From: Carallia brachiata
Lineage: Eukaryota > Streptophyta > Magnoliopsida > Malpighiales > Rhizophoraceae
Assembly (NCBI GenBank): GCA_021464245.1
Contig: JADCRB010000042.1
Span: forward strand, 2,277,914-2,341,913
DNA: 64,000 nucleotides
Reading direction: 5' to 3'
The notes below the pieces were generated by a model. It did no database searches. It saw only the letters and a program-made list of their open reading frames with translations, and was not told the origin of the DNA. The translations under genes and the position numbers were made by a program. Below, piece after piece: positions 1-13,268 of this stretch; the first letter of the stretch is position 1; each line of letters begins with the position of its first letter.

Positions 1-615
1 AAATTTGGCAATCAAGTTGGAATCTGATTTTATATGGGACAGTATAATTAATTAGAGGTAGGAAGATGATATGCAACTCTTTAGTATACTGTATATCCAA
101 TGCCAAGGGGTTTGTGTTTGTCAAGAAACTAACTTGAAAAAGGAGGATAGTGTGACTTAAATACAATATAATTTTCCATCATAAATCTTCTAAAAAACTA
201 TTTAATCCAAAAATTTCAGTTGAGTAAGTTAAAATGATTAAGTATTAGATTCCAATTAATTAGTTCCATAATTAATATAATGACCAATTAGACCTATGAA
301 GAATACAATCAAATCTTAAACATATAGACAAGTTTTCAACGATTTGGATTCTGCTTCCTTTCCCCAGTAAACAACAAATGGACAACGCGACTTACTCATG
401 TAATGATTAAAATCTTCCAATCCCAAAAGCAAAGTAACGACACATATACATGAGCTCATAATCAAGGTAGAGTTTAACTTGAATGCCCCCACAATAAAGG
501 GGGGAAAAAAACAAAAGCATTGCTTTTTTGCTTATCCTATGTTGCTTATCCTATGTTTATCTCTATCCCATCCTACACTAAAGTTGATGTAAACCTTGCC
601 TTAAGAAAAATATTT
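1..615. other. AT-rich intergenic DNA
   Basis: No gene seen. The stretch has no long open frame or recognisable coding pattern. A 14-base direct repeat (gcttatcctatgtt, twice in a row) lies near 530-558. The last nine bases (aaaatattt, 607-615) are the left target duplication of the foldback element that follows. Confidence 0.6.
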
Positions 616-1156
616 GGTTTAAATGCATTTAGGTTCTTTCTAGTTTCTCCTTTTTTATATTTTACCTTTTTGTGATTTTAATTTACACTATAAGAGTTCT
701 ATAATTTCTCATTTTGGAAATTGGTACCCTCCATTATAATTTAAGCTCCTTTTAAATTATAAAAAATTTTACAAAATCTAAATATTATGAGATTTATTTT
801 TTTTTTGTGTCATCATGATAATTTTTTTCCTTTTTGGAAACTTTAGAATTTATTTTTTCCAATTTTTTTAGAATTAGAAAATTTGAACTCATAAAAATTC
901 AAAAATTATAAATTTTAAAAGTTTCCAAAAAAGAAAAAATAATCATGATGAGTCAAAAAAAAAAAAGAATCATCACAATATTTAAATTTGATAATTTTTT
1001 TGGTTTAAAAGAAGTTTTAAAACTAATGAATTTTGACGGAGAGGAGTCTCAAATGTTAAAATTAAAAATCCAAAGTAACTTACAGTATAAATTAAAACTA
1101 CAATAAAGTAAAATACAAAAGAGGTCAACTATAAATGACTTAAATACATTTAACCC
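616..1156. mobile_element. Foldback MITE, probably Mutator-like, non-autonomous
   Basis: The two halves of this 541-bp segment are inverted copies of one another. The left end starts ggtttaaatgcatttagg and the right end, read on the other strand, starts gggttaaatgtatttaag. The similarity continues inward for most of each half, and the innermost arms (about 809-843 and 918-951) pair closely around tcatcatgat. The same nine bases, aaaatattt, flank it at 607-615 and 1157-1165. Long inverted arms with a 9-bp target duplication are typical of Mutator-like elements. No transposase is encoded, so it would have been moved in trans. Arm identity was judged by eye only. Confidence 0.72.
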
Positions 1157-1165
1157 AAAATATTT

Positions 1166-4100
1166 GAATTCTCTAGAAACCGAGTGGGTTTAGATTGTCA
1201 TCTTATTATTCTTAGGCAAGAAGACGTGAGATTAATAAAAATAAAAACACTAACATCTTTTAGCCTTAGTAAACATGTTATAAACCCTCACACTAGCAAG
1301 TAACAACTGAGAAACGAGAAATGAAAAGAATAAGAAAACAAGAAATGAAAAGAAGCAAGAGTTGCAAAGTCCTTTATAAGAATAAGAAATAAATTTTTAG
1401 AAAAAGGAAAATATAGATGAGCACACCTTACTGAGAGTAGGATAGACGTAAGTCTACACATTATATAATTATAACCATTCATTATATGTTTTTACTTTTT
1501 TGATGTATGATTACAATTACTAATAGAAAAAATTAAATGTGTAACAAACGATAATTATAATATAATGTAAGTCCATATCTATTCTCATGTGACCTGTGTC
1601 TATATATTGATGCTCTTTTTTTTTGAAAAAAAAAACACTACTTCAATAATTTAGTTTCAACAATAAGTTTTCAAACAAACATAACTCGAATTTGACTTGT
1701 ATCAATTTAACTATCAAAGCGCATCATTACATTAACATTCAAAATCTTGTAATTTGATTTATGTTTGCATTCTAAAGTCTTGGTAATAATAGTTCTGTAT
1801 GCTAATTAAATTACAGGTTTTGAATGCTAAAGGTACAACAATAATAATGTTAAGTTTTTCAAAGTAATGATTTCAGACCTAAACAAATGCTAACCAAAAT
1901 TTATGTCAGTTTCCTCATTAAAAAGATTATATTAAATTCAGGAAAGTAGGAAAAGTAATGGGCTAATAATCCCGGAAAAATGATTAAAAAAAAAAGAGTA
2001 GAAAATATCTTATGGCAAACAGAAGATTATGGAAAACTGGGGGTACATTTTGATGATTGGATTGGGACAAATCATGGAAAGATATCCCATATATTAATTA
2101 AGTTTTTTCTTTTTTTTTTTTTTTTCCTTCTATATTGTTTTTGTGTTTTTTTTTTTTTTTTTTTTGCCATTATTACAGAGTCTACCAAGAAGTTAAAGCT
2201 GAAATGCAAATCTGTCGTGTCACACTCATCCTGTCGATCCATGCGTTGCACGCGAATCCTTTGTCAAACAAAAATTGGAGCGGTGGGTGAAATTATCATA
2301 TGCCATTAGAAAATTATTGTAAGTGCTCACTCGGTGTTGAACTGAAGGTTTGGGGATTAATCGTTTTCAGAGGTTTTAGTGGAGCTAAACTTATGTTTAC
2401 TTTTGATACTGTGCTGTTGGAATCCCAATATTATAATAATCCCCTTGGAGTCGGGTGCAATGCTCTTTGTAGGACTATTAGGCACCATTTGAACCTTTTT
2501 ATTTTTTCAAAAAAAAAAATTCTTTAATAACCACGAATATGCAATTAATTATGATAATAACAGTGATAATAATAATATCATCTGGCAATGTAGGTGCTTA
2601 TGTTTGATCTGTGTAAAAAAATCTCCATTCTCATAACAAACACATGCATGTTTTTCCCCCCTTAATCTTCATCCTTCTGTGTTTTTTTGAGCAGCCTCTT
2701 AACCTTCATCATTTACCAACTGCAAATGTGATTCTCAAGCTTTTTGGTCTTTTGACTAATTGTCATTGGAATCTCTCACTCTCAATTACTTTGTCTTTAA
2801 ACCACCTAATCTCAGACATTTGACAACCAAATAATATGGTATTTGTACATCTTAGACAAGCAAATTACTGTTTTAGGTCAATCCATCATCATTTCGTGCT
2901 TTAATAAGAGAGAATACTAATATAGCGACAGCAAAGCCAAACCTGCCTTTAATTACATTCTTTCAAGCGTAAACAGTAAAAAGACAACCAGGCTGGCTAG
3001 CATTTTTCTGTTAATTACCAAAAAAAAAAAAAAAAGCTCATGCTAATTCATCGGTGATATTATAAATAAAATTAGGCATATAGTATTAAGTTTGTATCTT
3101 TTAATAAAACTTGACTCGATTTATGAAAAAAAAAAAGAAAAAAAAGAACCACTATGTATGTGTCGGTTAGAAAAATACATATAAATATACAGTTTATTCA
3201 ATAATATTTAATATTTTATCCCTCTTATTTTTTTTAAATTTAACTATATAATATCTCATATCACTTTGATCTCACGTAAAAAGTTCCTACCTAATAATCT
3301 CCCTCCCCCTTAAAAAAAAAACAATGTTTAGGCTATTGGGCTATGGCACATTTATCTGACTAGAGAAGGAATCATAAAGCCCCACATTCATGTCTGAATA
3401 TATGACAAGGAGGGTATCGGTATCACATTGGAAAAGAATAAAAAGATTGTTGTGTCATCCACGGGATGGACTGATGATGCTGAGGTCTCTTTAAAATGTG
3501 AATAGCACAATTCAATAGAAAGTTTTTGAACACAAACAAAACACCCAGCAAGGCCAAGGCCAAGGCCATGTCATGCCACATCAAATCTGGCTACTCCCCT
3601 ATGGGGTGTGAGTGCCTGCGGGTGCACGCGGGTGCATGTCTGTGCGTATTTTTGCAGCGTGCATTTTCTAGTAGGTACAAAATTTCAAGCACTAAGGAGA
3701 AACGATTGTATGGTAGACATAAGACACACTAGACAGTGATAACTGAGAAAACTCACCCAAGCTGTGTGATACTTTCCATTTGATCGTAAAATTCCAAAAA
3801 CTATTTTCCTTTTCTGAGTTGTGACCAACATTTCCTTGCTCCATGCTTCTTATTAATGGTTTTGATGGGGTTATTGTGTCGGCCGGAGCCGTGGCCCCAT
3901 CCCATTGCCACTACATATCGATGTGTCATTTCAAGTCCTGTGATCCACTAAATATTATTCTCACATAATATGGTAACTAAGCATGACCTGAGTTCTAATT
4001 CGAACCAAAACCGAATCAGTTCTGATGACTCTAGGTTGAATTAGAGCTCAAGAGAGGGGCAGTCTAATTACAATTATGCTTTTTTAAGACTTTTTAAACC

Positions 4101-7100
4101 TTCAGTTTAACCTACAGTTCTTTTGAAAACTTAATTAATAGTTCAACGGTATACATCAGCCTTGTTTATCAAAATTGAAGATATAACAAGAACCGAAACA
4201 GGCCAAATTAATGCAAATCAGACAGTTTTAAATTGAATTAAATTAAAACAAAATCGAACTGAAATCGAAACATGAACCAAACTGAAAAATGAAACTCGAT
4301 CAAAATTGAAACTGGAACTGGTGATTTGAACCGAATCAAAACTGAGATACTATTAAAGATGATTGCTTCCTCTATTGGCATCTTAATAGATTCGATTTTG
4401 AACCCTATACTATGCACAGTTCAGGGAAAGTAATTTCCTAAGCTGATGTAGGTTTGTATCTTTGAAATCATCTGGGGAAAGATTAATTTCAGTTGATAAG
4501 TAAATTTGCCTGAAGCTACTCTGATTGTTAAAATAAAAAATTTATTTATTGCAATTTTATACAGGGACTGTATTCTTTGTCTTTTTTACGAAGCTTTGAA
4601 TTTTATATAGTATCTAATCTAATGTGGTGATTTTCATAAATTTGATAGTCTCGACACAAATGATTTGTGTTAATGAAAAAATATATATATTTTTAGTTTG
4701 ATACTATCCAGTATTCAGATCATTAGACTGACTAATCTATTTCGACGCGGGTAAGACACCGAAAAGCGGTAAAGGTTTTTCAGCAGGTATTTAACGCAGC
4801 TGAATTTTCAAAATTTGAATCTGAGACCTTTACTATTTGAATCAGCTCCTACTGATGTTAATGAAAAAATAATGAACTTAACTTCTTGTACACAAATTGC
4901 TTCTGGATAATATTTGATCATATAATACCAAAAAATAAAAAATTATTTATGAAGTTATGACGGCCTACCATTTCAGTCTGAAGTTGTGATATTTGCTCCA
5001 CTTATTGCAGCCCATACCAGGATCTCAAGCTGAATAGTTTTCCATCATTGGGGCTTGGCCCCACGGCGTTCTATTATTAGTGCAATTATGTGCATTTGAA
5101 TGCTGTCTCCCAATTATAGTTTTCCACTTGGGCATTGTATTTTTTTGTAGTAAAGAGATTATTTATTGTTATGTCAAAAGTTATGTGATAGATTTCTTAT
5201 TAAAATTTTAAAAGAATTAAATATACACTCATAAAATTTATTCGTTTGAGGAGTAGAATTTTCTCTAATAAAATTTTGAGATATCACTCTTATTTAAAGT
5301 TTTTGCTGATGATTTCATGCTTGCCAATGCATGAACAAAGAAAGGCATCTCCAAACAGAAACAAATCTTAAACAAAATAAGGCAGATCTTTAAAGCATGC
5401 TTTGTTTTTGTTTTTTAAATAACTTGAATTATACTTCTTTTTATGGCAAACAAAAATCATTTGATCAAATGAACTTTTGGTATGTCCTGGAAGCAAATGG
5501 AATACTCGAAAAAGAAGCTAACTTCCAAACGGAACAGATAGGCACTAAAGGAAAACCAATGGACCATTACCCTTTTGGCTTTTGGTCACAATGAATCAAT
5601 TACAAGATTCTCACTTAGCCCTGTAGATGTGCTTGTCAATGACCTAACATATGCTCTTAATCTGGCCTCTTTCTGGTTTGGCCTTAGCAAAAAGTTAGGA
5701 AGAAAGAAAACACTAGAAGATTTGCCTTATAATTTTAGGTGGGTTTTGTGAAATTTGAAGATTTCTTTTGTCTAATATAAAATTTTGGCCCTATCTCATT
5801 CAGGACCCAAAATCTTCTTGTTGAATGGATGAAAATACAGTTAGGCAGTTGAAGACTTTTTTTTTTTTTTGGGGACTTTTTGATGAGGTGATATCTAGAT
5901 CACACAACTATATCGTTCCAATCCTGGCTCAAAGGCATTTTATTGATATCAATAGAAGAAGACCCGAAACAGTAATTTTAAATGAATAGAGAAATCAGAA
6001 CATAAGTCAAGAAGATTTGAATCAACTTTTGTCTCTTGCCCCAAAGATATTACTTAGGGAAGCAAACCGTACTATTTGATGGAGGGTATAATTTGAACAC
6101 TTAATCTCCACGTCGTTGGTGAATCCATCTTTAATGGTTGCCACTCAAACAAATCCGAGTGATTAGGCTTTTGAAGACTTTGAGGAGCCAAGGGCCAAAT
6201 CTCTTATGTAATGCAAACAATGAAAGAGACCCGATCTGTATGTGTGGGAGGCAAAAGGGGCCCACAAAGAAGGCCCACAATGGTCCCACAAAAGAAGCCA
6301 TTGTCGGTTGGCGACCAGGTCGGGTGGCACAAGAAGGACCACCACAGCAATTGTGGATGGATCCGCTCCCTTTCCAAAGTCGGAGGGTTGACATCAAATT
6401 TATGCCCACTGGCATCCAAAATCACTTATCGGTCACTTCCCAAACTTATCCTTTACTTCCTACTGAAATATCAAGATTGCCAAATTTTGCTGTTGACACA
6501 AGTTATGGGGTGGGCAACTAGGCAGTGATCAAGCCAGCCAGCCAGCCTAGACCAAAGCTTTGGTCTTGGTTTCTGGCGGGGACATTGATTTAGCCAACAC
6601 ATATTTGGGTCCTCGCCTACCTTGTGATCATGCCCACATGTGGCGAAACATTTTCATGGACAGCCTTTGTACAGTACAATACTACAAACTATTTCATAGG
6701 TCGACGTCAACTTTTAATTTTGTCTCGAATGATCAGATCTCACTGTTAAATTTTATATTTAGCGATCAGCAGATTATATTTAATAAGAAGAAAAAGAGGA
6801 CGTAACGTTCAAGATTTGAAGAAATATAAAAATTTTGTGACTCTATCACCAGTCGCCAAAGCAAACAAGTAATTGGAATTCCTAAGGTCCGTTTGCAAAA
6901 ATTCAGCAAATAACAAAAACATAAAAACAAAAAATAAGAAACAACAATAAAAAATTAACGACATATTCAAATAAACCTTAAACCTTAAAGTAGTGCATTA
7001 CTGTTTCTTTAGTCTTTAACCTAGGTGTCTTCTTTTCCTTGTTTCCTTAATGCTTGTTAGGCTGCAATTTCATATTCTCAATTCCACTCCATTTTGGCCC

Positions 7101-10100
7101 ACGGAAGTACGAATTGATCATTTCATATATTCTGTGTACGTGGGAAAAAATTGTTGTTTAATGGAAATGGGTTCAGGGGTTTTTATTTACTGTTCAATCT
7201 TTCTTCCACGGTAATCAGGTGGACATTATAGAAAAGCAATTTTCTACTTGTTAATTCAAGTTTGTTTTTCCTTAGGATTTCCCTACAATTTTCACCTTTA
7301 TACTCTTTTTGGTACTTGGTTTCTTGTACTTAATGTCTCCACAAAGCATGTACTTTTATTTGTACAATTCACACTTTTGTACACTTTTAATAATTTTTTT
7401 CTTAAATTTGATTATCAAACAATTCATATTATTGTATAACAACTTGGGTCTTAATAAAGTTGTACTCTTTAAAATTTCTCTTACAAGTAATTACCTTTTT
7501 ACTTGGTAAAATGGCATAAAAAAAAAAAAAAACAAACAAAAGAAAAGAAAATTAGCGTCAAGCAGTTAAGTGAGTAGTTAAAGCTATGGAAATCTCACTT
7601 ATTTCTTATTGTTCGTTCAAAAGACGTTACTTGTTAATTAAAAAAAAAAAAAAAACGACGTTAGTGGGCGTGGACCACATTAGATAAGTCTTTTTGAAAA
7701 GGATAACGATTGAATGTGCTAGTATTCACATTTTGTTGTTATGCTTCTTTCATCGATGAATAGAAAATTGAAGAACTGGCCACCAGCAAGAAGTGGAAAA
7801 AGTAAATGCATGAGCTGAAAAACAAAAGAGGGGTTCTCGTTTGCATCATTTAAGGTGATGTAAACAAAACAATTTTGTTAACTAGAAACCCATCTTGGCT
7901 CATATGTGTCGTGAGGTTGTCTAGCTTGGCCAAGAATTAATGGATCAATTATATCCCTCCAAGGTTGCATTAAACTTAATTCATCCTTATGATTATTCAT
8001 TGTTCATTTGGATCAACGTTTATATTGTAGAGTTGTGAACAACTCCGGTTACAGTCAATTACAGTAAGAGGATCCAAAGAATAGTCACTTATGATTGAAA
8101 CAACTAAATATAGGACTTCAGCATGCCAAGGCAAACGCAATTGTCAAGGGATGGCGTTGCTAAAGCAACATCATTTACATCATTTGAAATAATAATCTGA
8201 TTAATAATCTTCTTTTATAATAATTCGAGTTTAAATTTTTTTATTATTACTCACCCCAAATAAACAAGGGTTTTTACGAAAATACAATATTAAATTTTAA
8301 ATTTATTAATATAAAAAATTAAGCGTGAAAAAATTCACTCGAACCCACGTTACCAAGGTGGTGACTCTTCTTTATAAAATTGATTAAATAAGTATGGTGT
8401 TGGATGATATGTGCAACAATCAACGTTTTTTTTTTTAAGAAAAACAAACGTAACATCATTTGCCCACTAGTTTTAGGTTTGTTGGATCAATCAACAAAGG
8501 CCCATATTCCCATAAATTTATCTCTTTATCCTTTCTGGTAGGATAACCAGACTTTTTAATGTAAAAGAGTGTAGCCGGTAAGAATCCAATGCCGAAAAAG
8601 TTGAAAATGATCCTCAACTGCCAAAATAATGGAATTTTAGCATTTCATTAATTGAAAACTTGACGTCCCAAAAAGGGCTGCCTTATCTGATATACCAACG
8701 TCAATTCCTGCACGGTAAACCATTTATTTATCCATTTCCCACCAATAATGTACAATGTTTCATGGTCAATTCATGGACCATATGCAATTAATGCTAGCGA
8801 ATATTGTGAATACCTCAAGATATTCTTGTTGAGCTCAAGGGCATTTGTATGACCTGGAATGCATGGGTAAGAATAGTTGAAGCCGGCGTGCTTATTTTCG
8901 CAAGTTTGAGTCATTTTACCGTTACTCATTTCATAACAAATTGAAATTTATACGACAAAAATTTATGCTGATCTCATGGTATTTGACATTAGATTCATTA
9001 ATATTAAAATTAAGTACAAAAAAAGTCTAATTAGGTTCAATAATACTCAAATCAACTTCGATCTACAGATTTTATGACTAATATGTCTACAAGCTCTTTT
9101 TTTATTTATTCCAAAAAAATGGTTGAAGCCAATATTTGTTCATAAAATAAAGTTCGAATCTCGGCCGTGAGAAATCGATGGTGAGAATGTTCAAAGCCAA
9201 CATTGGCTTCTAAACTAAAGATGGGCTAAACAAATCAACATTTAATTTTTGAACTTGATGGAAAAAACAATCCAGCCCGTAACACACGTAATAGTTGTAA
9301 TCCCTCAATACTATGTGCGCATCAATAAGATTGACGCTTGGTACTAAATATCGATGCCATGTGTTAAATTTGCACTCGTAAAAATAGCCCTTAACTTTGC
9401 TTAAAAAAAAATAGCCCTCAGTTTTGGTCCAAAAAAAATAGCCCTTAGCTTTTTGATTTTTTTTGACCAACCCTTAGCTTTTTGATTGTGGTACCAGGAA
9501 AAGTGAATATTGATGGTGACACACAATCAATTCTTCCTTTTAGCATGTTTTAGGTGTTTTTTTTTTTTTTTTCATTATTTGGTGCTTAATAGAGAAGTAT
9601 AAAACCCAAATTTATTTTTAATTTTTCTCTGTTATTCCCTTCTGGAAATTGAGGGATGTTGAGTATAAAAAAGTGTTTTTCCCTCAAAAACAAAAGAGTA
9701 TAAAAAAGTGTTTGACTAAATAATCAAGGGGTGTACTGTGAAAAAAAAATAAAAGTAAAAAAAAAAAAAAATGTTGTGGCAATGATGAGAGGGAAGAGCA
9801 CAAGTGGGCGCAGGACAAGCATGTGGGGCCTTGCCTTTTGAATTGCACGCTGGCATGTCCATGGCAAAAATATGCCCTTGAAGAACCTTTCATGCCTCGG
9901 CTCTATTTTTGCTGTTAAAGATTGAAAATTTATGCATATTGACAATATCAAGAAACTCTATAGTATAATTTTTTTACTCTTACGTATCACCCATCTATAA
10001 AAAGAAATTCCAACAGCAATCAATAAAGTTCACACTTGAGATGAAGTGCATCAACTACTTCTAGTTTTAAGTAATGGCTGTGTCTTGGGATACAGAAAGC

Positions 10101-10447
10101 TGGTATGAACCTTAGCATATTTGTCAAGCAGCAAGTAGCTTTTTATTATCTAGTTTTTTTTTTTTGTTAGAAAAAGGTTTTTTTTTCTATATAAGTTTTT
10201 CTTTTTATGTTTTTTTTTTTTTGATCCGTTGGTGGGTAAGGTACCCAGTTTTTCTTTTTATGATTGGCTTGGTGGGAGTGGGTTATATATGATTTTGATG
10301 GGTTTTGTTGTTCTGAATCTCTGTTTGCATGTCCAAATCGAATTGGGGTATAGAATTTGACTGAAAGGACATTGGCCTTGGGGGAGGGTTTTCATCTTCT
10401 GGGTTATTGTCATTTTGACAAATTATGCTAGCAATTCCATTCCACAA
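1166..10447. other. Intergenic DNA, no gene recognised
   Basis: More than 9 kb with no coding pattern I can support. It holds poly-T/poly-A runs (for example 2106-2165), a triple aaggcc repeat with neighbouring gcgggtgca repeats (about 3549-3640), an AGCC run (about 6533-6548), and an area of aaccgaa/gaaccgaa-type words (about 3968-4340) like decayed plant repeats. A patch of higher GC at 6130-6600 has several short overlapping open frames on both strands but none resembles a known protein. Around 8279-8375 a tRNA-like B-box (gggttcgagtg on the minus strand) suggests a degenerate SINE; its left part (atattaaattttaaattt) recurs near 57780. Confidence 0.5.
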
Positions 10448-10456
10448 TATATAAAT
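10448..10456 (+). promoter_or_regulatory. Candidate TATA box of the NPH3/BTB gene
   Basis: The sequence tatataaat lies about 430 bp before the gene's start codon. If used, transcription would start near 10480 and the leader would be about 400 nt, containing the two upstream ORFs listed below. TATA-like strings are common in DNA this AT-rich, so the call is tentative; another candidate (tatatat) lies at 10284-10290. Confidence 0.3.
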
Positions 10457-10665
10457 CAGAAGTGTATCACACCCTCAAAAAAAAAAAAAAGGAAAAATAT
10501 GTTCTCTTGGTACTCCTTTCTTCTGACATACACTCTCTCCTCCATGAAAATTCCTTGCCTTTTTCTCCTGTTTAGTACATACTAGACAATTACAGTTGTT
10601 AATAAGGGTTTTTGTCTGCTTGTATTCATAAAATTTTGTTGGGTTCTAAGTTTTTGGAAAATGGT

Positions 10666-10773
10666 ATGCAAAAACAGCTGGAATTAACTGTGTTCTGCTT
10701 TGGAGAAAGAAGCATGAAGCATCCCTTCTCTTGCTTGCTTTTGGAGGAGGAACTTTTTGCAGCTTCTCAGTAA
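10666..10773 (+). CDS. Upstream ORF of 35 codons in the NPH3/BTB leader
   Basis: An ATG opens a 35-codon frame ending in TAA, 110 bp before the main start codon. The peptide begins MQKQLELTVF and ends with an acidic/hydrophobic stretch (LLLEEELFAASQ). No in-frame overlap with the main gene exists, so translation of the main frame would require leaky scanning or re-initiation. It resembles no peptide I know. It matters only if the transcript starts upstream of it, which the TATA candidate at 10448 would allow. Confidence 0.3.
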   Translation: MQKQLELTVFCFGERSMKHPFSCLLLEEELFAASQ

Positions 10774-10827
10774 CTGTGTGGGAATCTCTTATTGGTTGTC
10801 AAAGTTGGGATCTTTCTGGCTTCAACC

Positions 10828-10845
10828 ATGTTAAAGAGCAACTGA
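10828..10845 (+). CDS. Five-codon minimal upstream ORF
   Basis: ATG followed by four codons and TGA (peptide MLKSN), 38 bp before the main start codon. It lies in the probable leader of the NPH3/BTB gene and could lower main-frame initiation. It could equally be a chance ATG. Confidence 0.25.
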   Translation: MLKSN

Positions 10846-10883
10846 TATACACATAATTCAGGATAGAAGTAGAAGAAACAGTC

Positions 10884-13268
10884 ATGAAGTTTATGAAACT
10901 TGGGTCCAGGCTGGACACCTTCTGTGCTACTGAAGCTGTCAGGTAAAACGTTGGATTACATGTGTTTTTAAAGGGAAAGCTTGACAGAAACTTATTTCTG
11001 ATTTTTGAATGCAGGTCGGTCTCCTCTGAAGTCTCCAGTGACCTCATAATTCAAGTGAAAGGGATTAGATATTTGCTTCACAAGGTAAAGGATTAATGAA
11101 CTTTTGTACAATTCGATTACACTGCGGTGTGAAGCTTAAAACTATGCTAATTCTATGTAATTTCATTGACCTGCAGTTTCCTCTGCTGTCCAAGTGCTTG
11201 CGCCTGCAGAGACTATGCTCTGAATCCCCTGAATCTTCACAGCACCAAATTGTCCAACTCCCTGATTTTCCTGGTGGAGTTGACGCATTTGAACTCTGTG
11301 CAAAGTTCTGTTATGGTATTACAATCACACTCAGTGCCTACAACATTGTGGTTGCAAGATGTGCTGCGGAATACTTGCAGATGACGGAGGATGTTGAGAA
11401 AGGGAACCTGATATACAAGCTCGAAGTCTTCTTCACTTCTTGCATACTTCACGGGTGGAAGGATTCCATTGTCACACTCCAAAGCACAAAAGCTTTTCCT
11501 TTGTGGTCAGAAGACCTTGGAATTACTAGCAGATGCATCGAAGCAATTGCCTCCAAAGTTTGGAGTCATCCCTCGAAGGTGAGCTTGTCACATAGTCACT
11601 CTAGAAGAGATAGGGATGATGTCTCTTGTAATGGAGCTGAGAGCCAGAGGCATAAACCAACGAGCAAAGGCTGGTGGGCTGAAGATATCGCAGAATTGGG
11701 CATAGACCTATACTGGAGAACCATGATAGCAGTGAAATCTGGTGGGAGAATACCCTCCAATCTGATCGGCGAGTCCTTGAAAATCTATGCAGCAAGATGG
11801 CTACCTAACATATCAAGAGAAGGTAATGGCAATAAACAAGCAGCCTCCGACTCGGATTCAGACTCAACGAATGATACATTATCGAAACATCGGCTGATCT
11901 TGGAATCAATAGTAAGCCTACTCCCCGCAGATAAAGGCACTGCATCTTGCAGTTTCCTGCTTAAACTGTTAAAAGCGGCCAATATACTTAATGCTTCCTC
12001 TTCTTCAAAGATGGAATTGGCCAGAAGAGTAGGACTTCAATTAGAGGAAGCAACAGTCGGTGATTTGTTAATACCCTCTTTCTCAGATACAAATGATATG
12101 TTTTATGATGTGGATTTAGTCATGACCACATTGGAGCAGTTCATGTCACAAGGGCAGAGTCCACCCACTAGCCCTCCAAGATCCAAGCTTGGGTTCCAAA
12201 GGAGAAGGTCTCGGTCTGCAGAGAATATCGATTTGGAGTTTCAGGAAAGCAGGAGGTCCTCTTCAGCATCACATGGCTCAAAGTTGAAGGTGGCTAAGCT
12301 TGTGGATGGCTATCTTCAAGAGATTGCCCGAGATGTTAATTTACCTCTTTCAAAGTTTATTGCGCTTGCTGAGTCCATACCAGATTTCTCAAGGCTTGAT
12401 CATGATGATCTCTACAGGGCCATTGACATTTATCTCAAGGTAAACATGACAGATTGCACATGTGGTCTTTGTAGTTAGATAGATAACCAACTCTCTTGAC
12501 CTTGAGTTCTAGTTTCACTTTCACAATTCATGGGCGGTTAGCAGTAGGCTGACATGAAAAAATTTCCGCCCGGATAATTAAAATCCCTAGCTCTATGGTT
12601 ATGTTTAATTTCTCTGATACGTTCTCGCTTGCTTAGCAAAATGATTAGATGTTAAGCTTCTTGCCAATTGCTTTCGAGATATAGAAATACCATGTTTTAG
12701 AATTAGCCAATAATGATTTTGGAGTACAAGAAATGAGGAATAATATTAAGTATCATGTGTGAACATCCAGGCGCATCCGGACCTAAACAAGAATGAAAGA
12801 AAACGACTGTGTCGAACACTAGACTGCAAGAGACTATCTGTCGAAGCCTGCATGCATGCTGCGCAAAATGAGCTACTCCCACTAAGAGTAGTGGTGCAGG
12901 TTCTCTTTTTTGAACAAGCTAGAGCAGCCATGAATGGTGGGAAAGTGACCGAGCTGCCTAGCGACATCAAGGCACTTCTAGCATCACATGGTATCGACCC
13001 ATCAAGGCCCACAGCACCATTAAGCACTACTACCAGCCTCCGAGCAGAGGACCAATGGAGTGTCTCCGGACTTAAGTCACCCAAGCCAAAGCTTTCAACG
13101 TTACGAATGAAGTTGGCTGAGGATGATGATTTGGATGAGAATGACTTGCAATCAGACAGACTTGGGAGACCTTCCAAGTTTAAGGGTTTTTGTGCTCTTC
13201 CAACACAACCCAAAAGGATGTTTAGTAAGTTGTTGTCGATGAATAGAAATCCCAGCGAAAAGAATTGA
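10884..13268 (+). CDS. NPH3 family BTB/POZ protein (At1g67900-like)
   Basis: Four coding exons joined by GT-AG introns: 10884-10942, 11015-11084, 11177-12439 and 12771-13268, giving 629 residues. The protein starts MKFMKLGSRLDTF, the usual start of this subfamily. Residues about 28-130 form a BTB/POZ domain (SSDLIIQVKG, LPDFPGGVDAFELCAKFCYG). An NPH3 domain begins near residue 209 (GWWAEDIAELGIDLYW), includes KLVDGYLQEIARDVNLPL, and ends near 520 after LFFEQARAAMNG. A serine/arginine-rich linker (SPPRSKLGFQRRRSRS) interrupts it. The family acts at the plasma membrane and as CUL3 ubiquitin-ligase adaptors in phototropin and auxin-linked responses; the role of this member is not established. 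Length and exon pattern match the Arabidopsis relative as I remember it, and no frame defect is visible. The name is from recall, not a search. Confidence 0.95.

Noticed and set aside
6131..6528. Several overlapping ORFs on both strands in a GC-richer patch
   Set aside because: Frames are open because stop-poor GC-rich sequence allows it; none has recognisable motifs and they contradict each other in strand.
12746..13213. 155-codon minus-strand ORF opposite NPH3 exon 4
   Set aside because: It overlies a clearly conserved NPH3 exon on the plus strand and resembles no protein.
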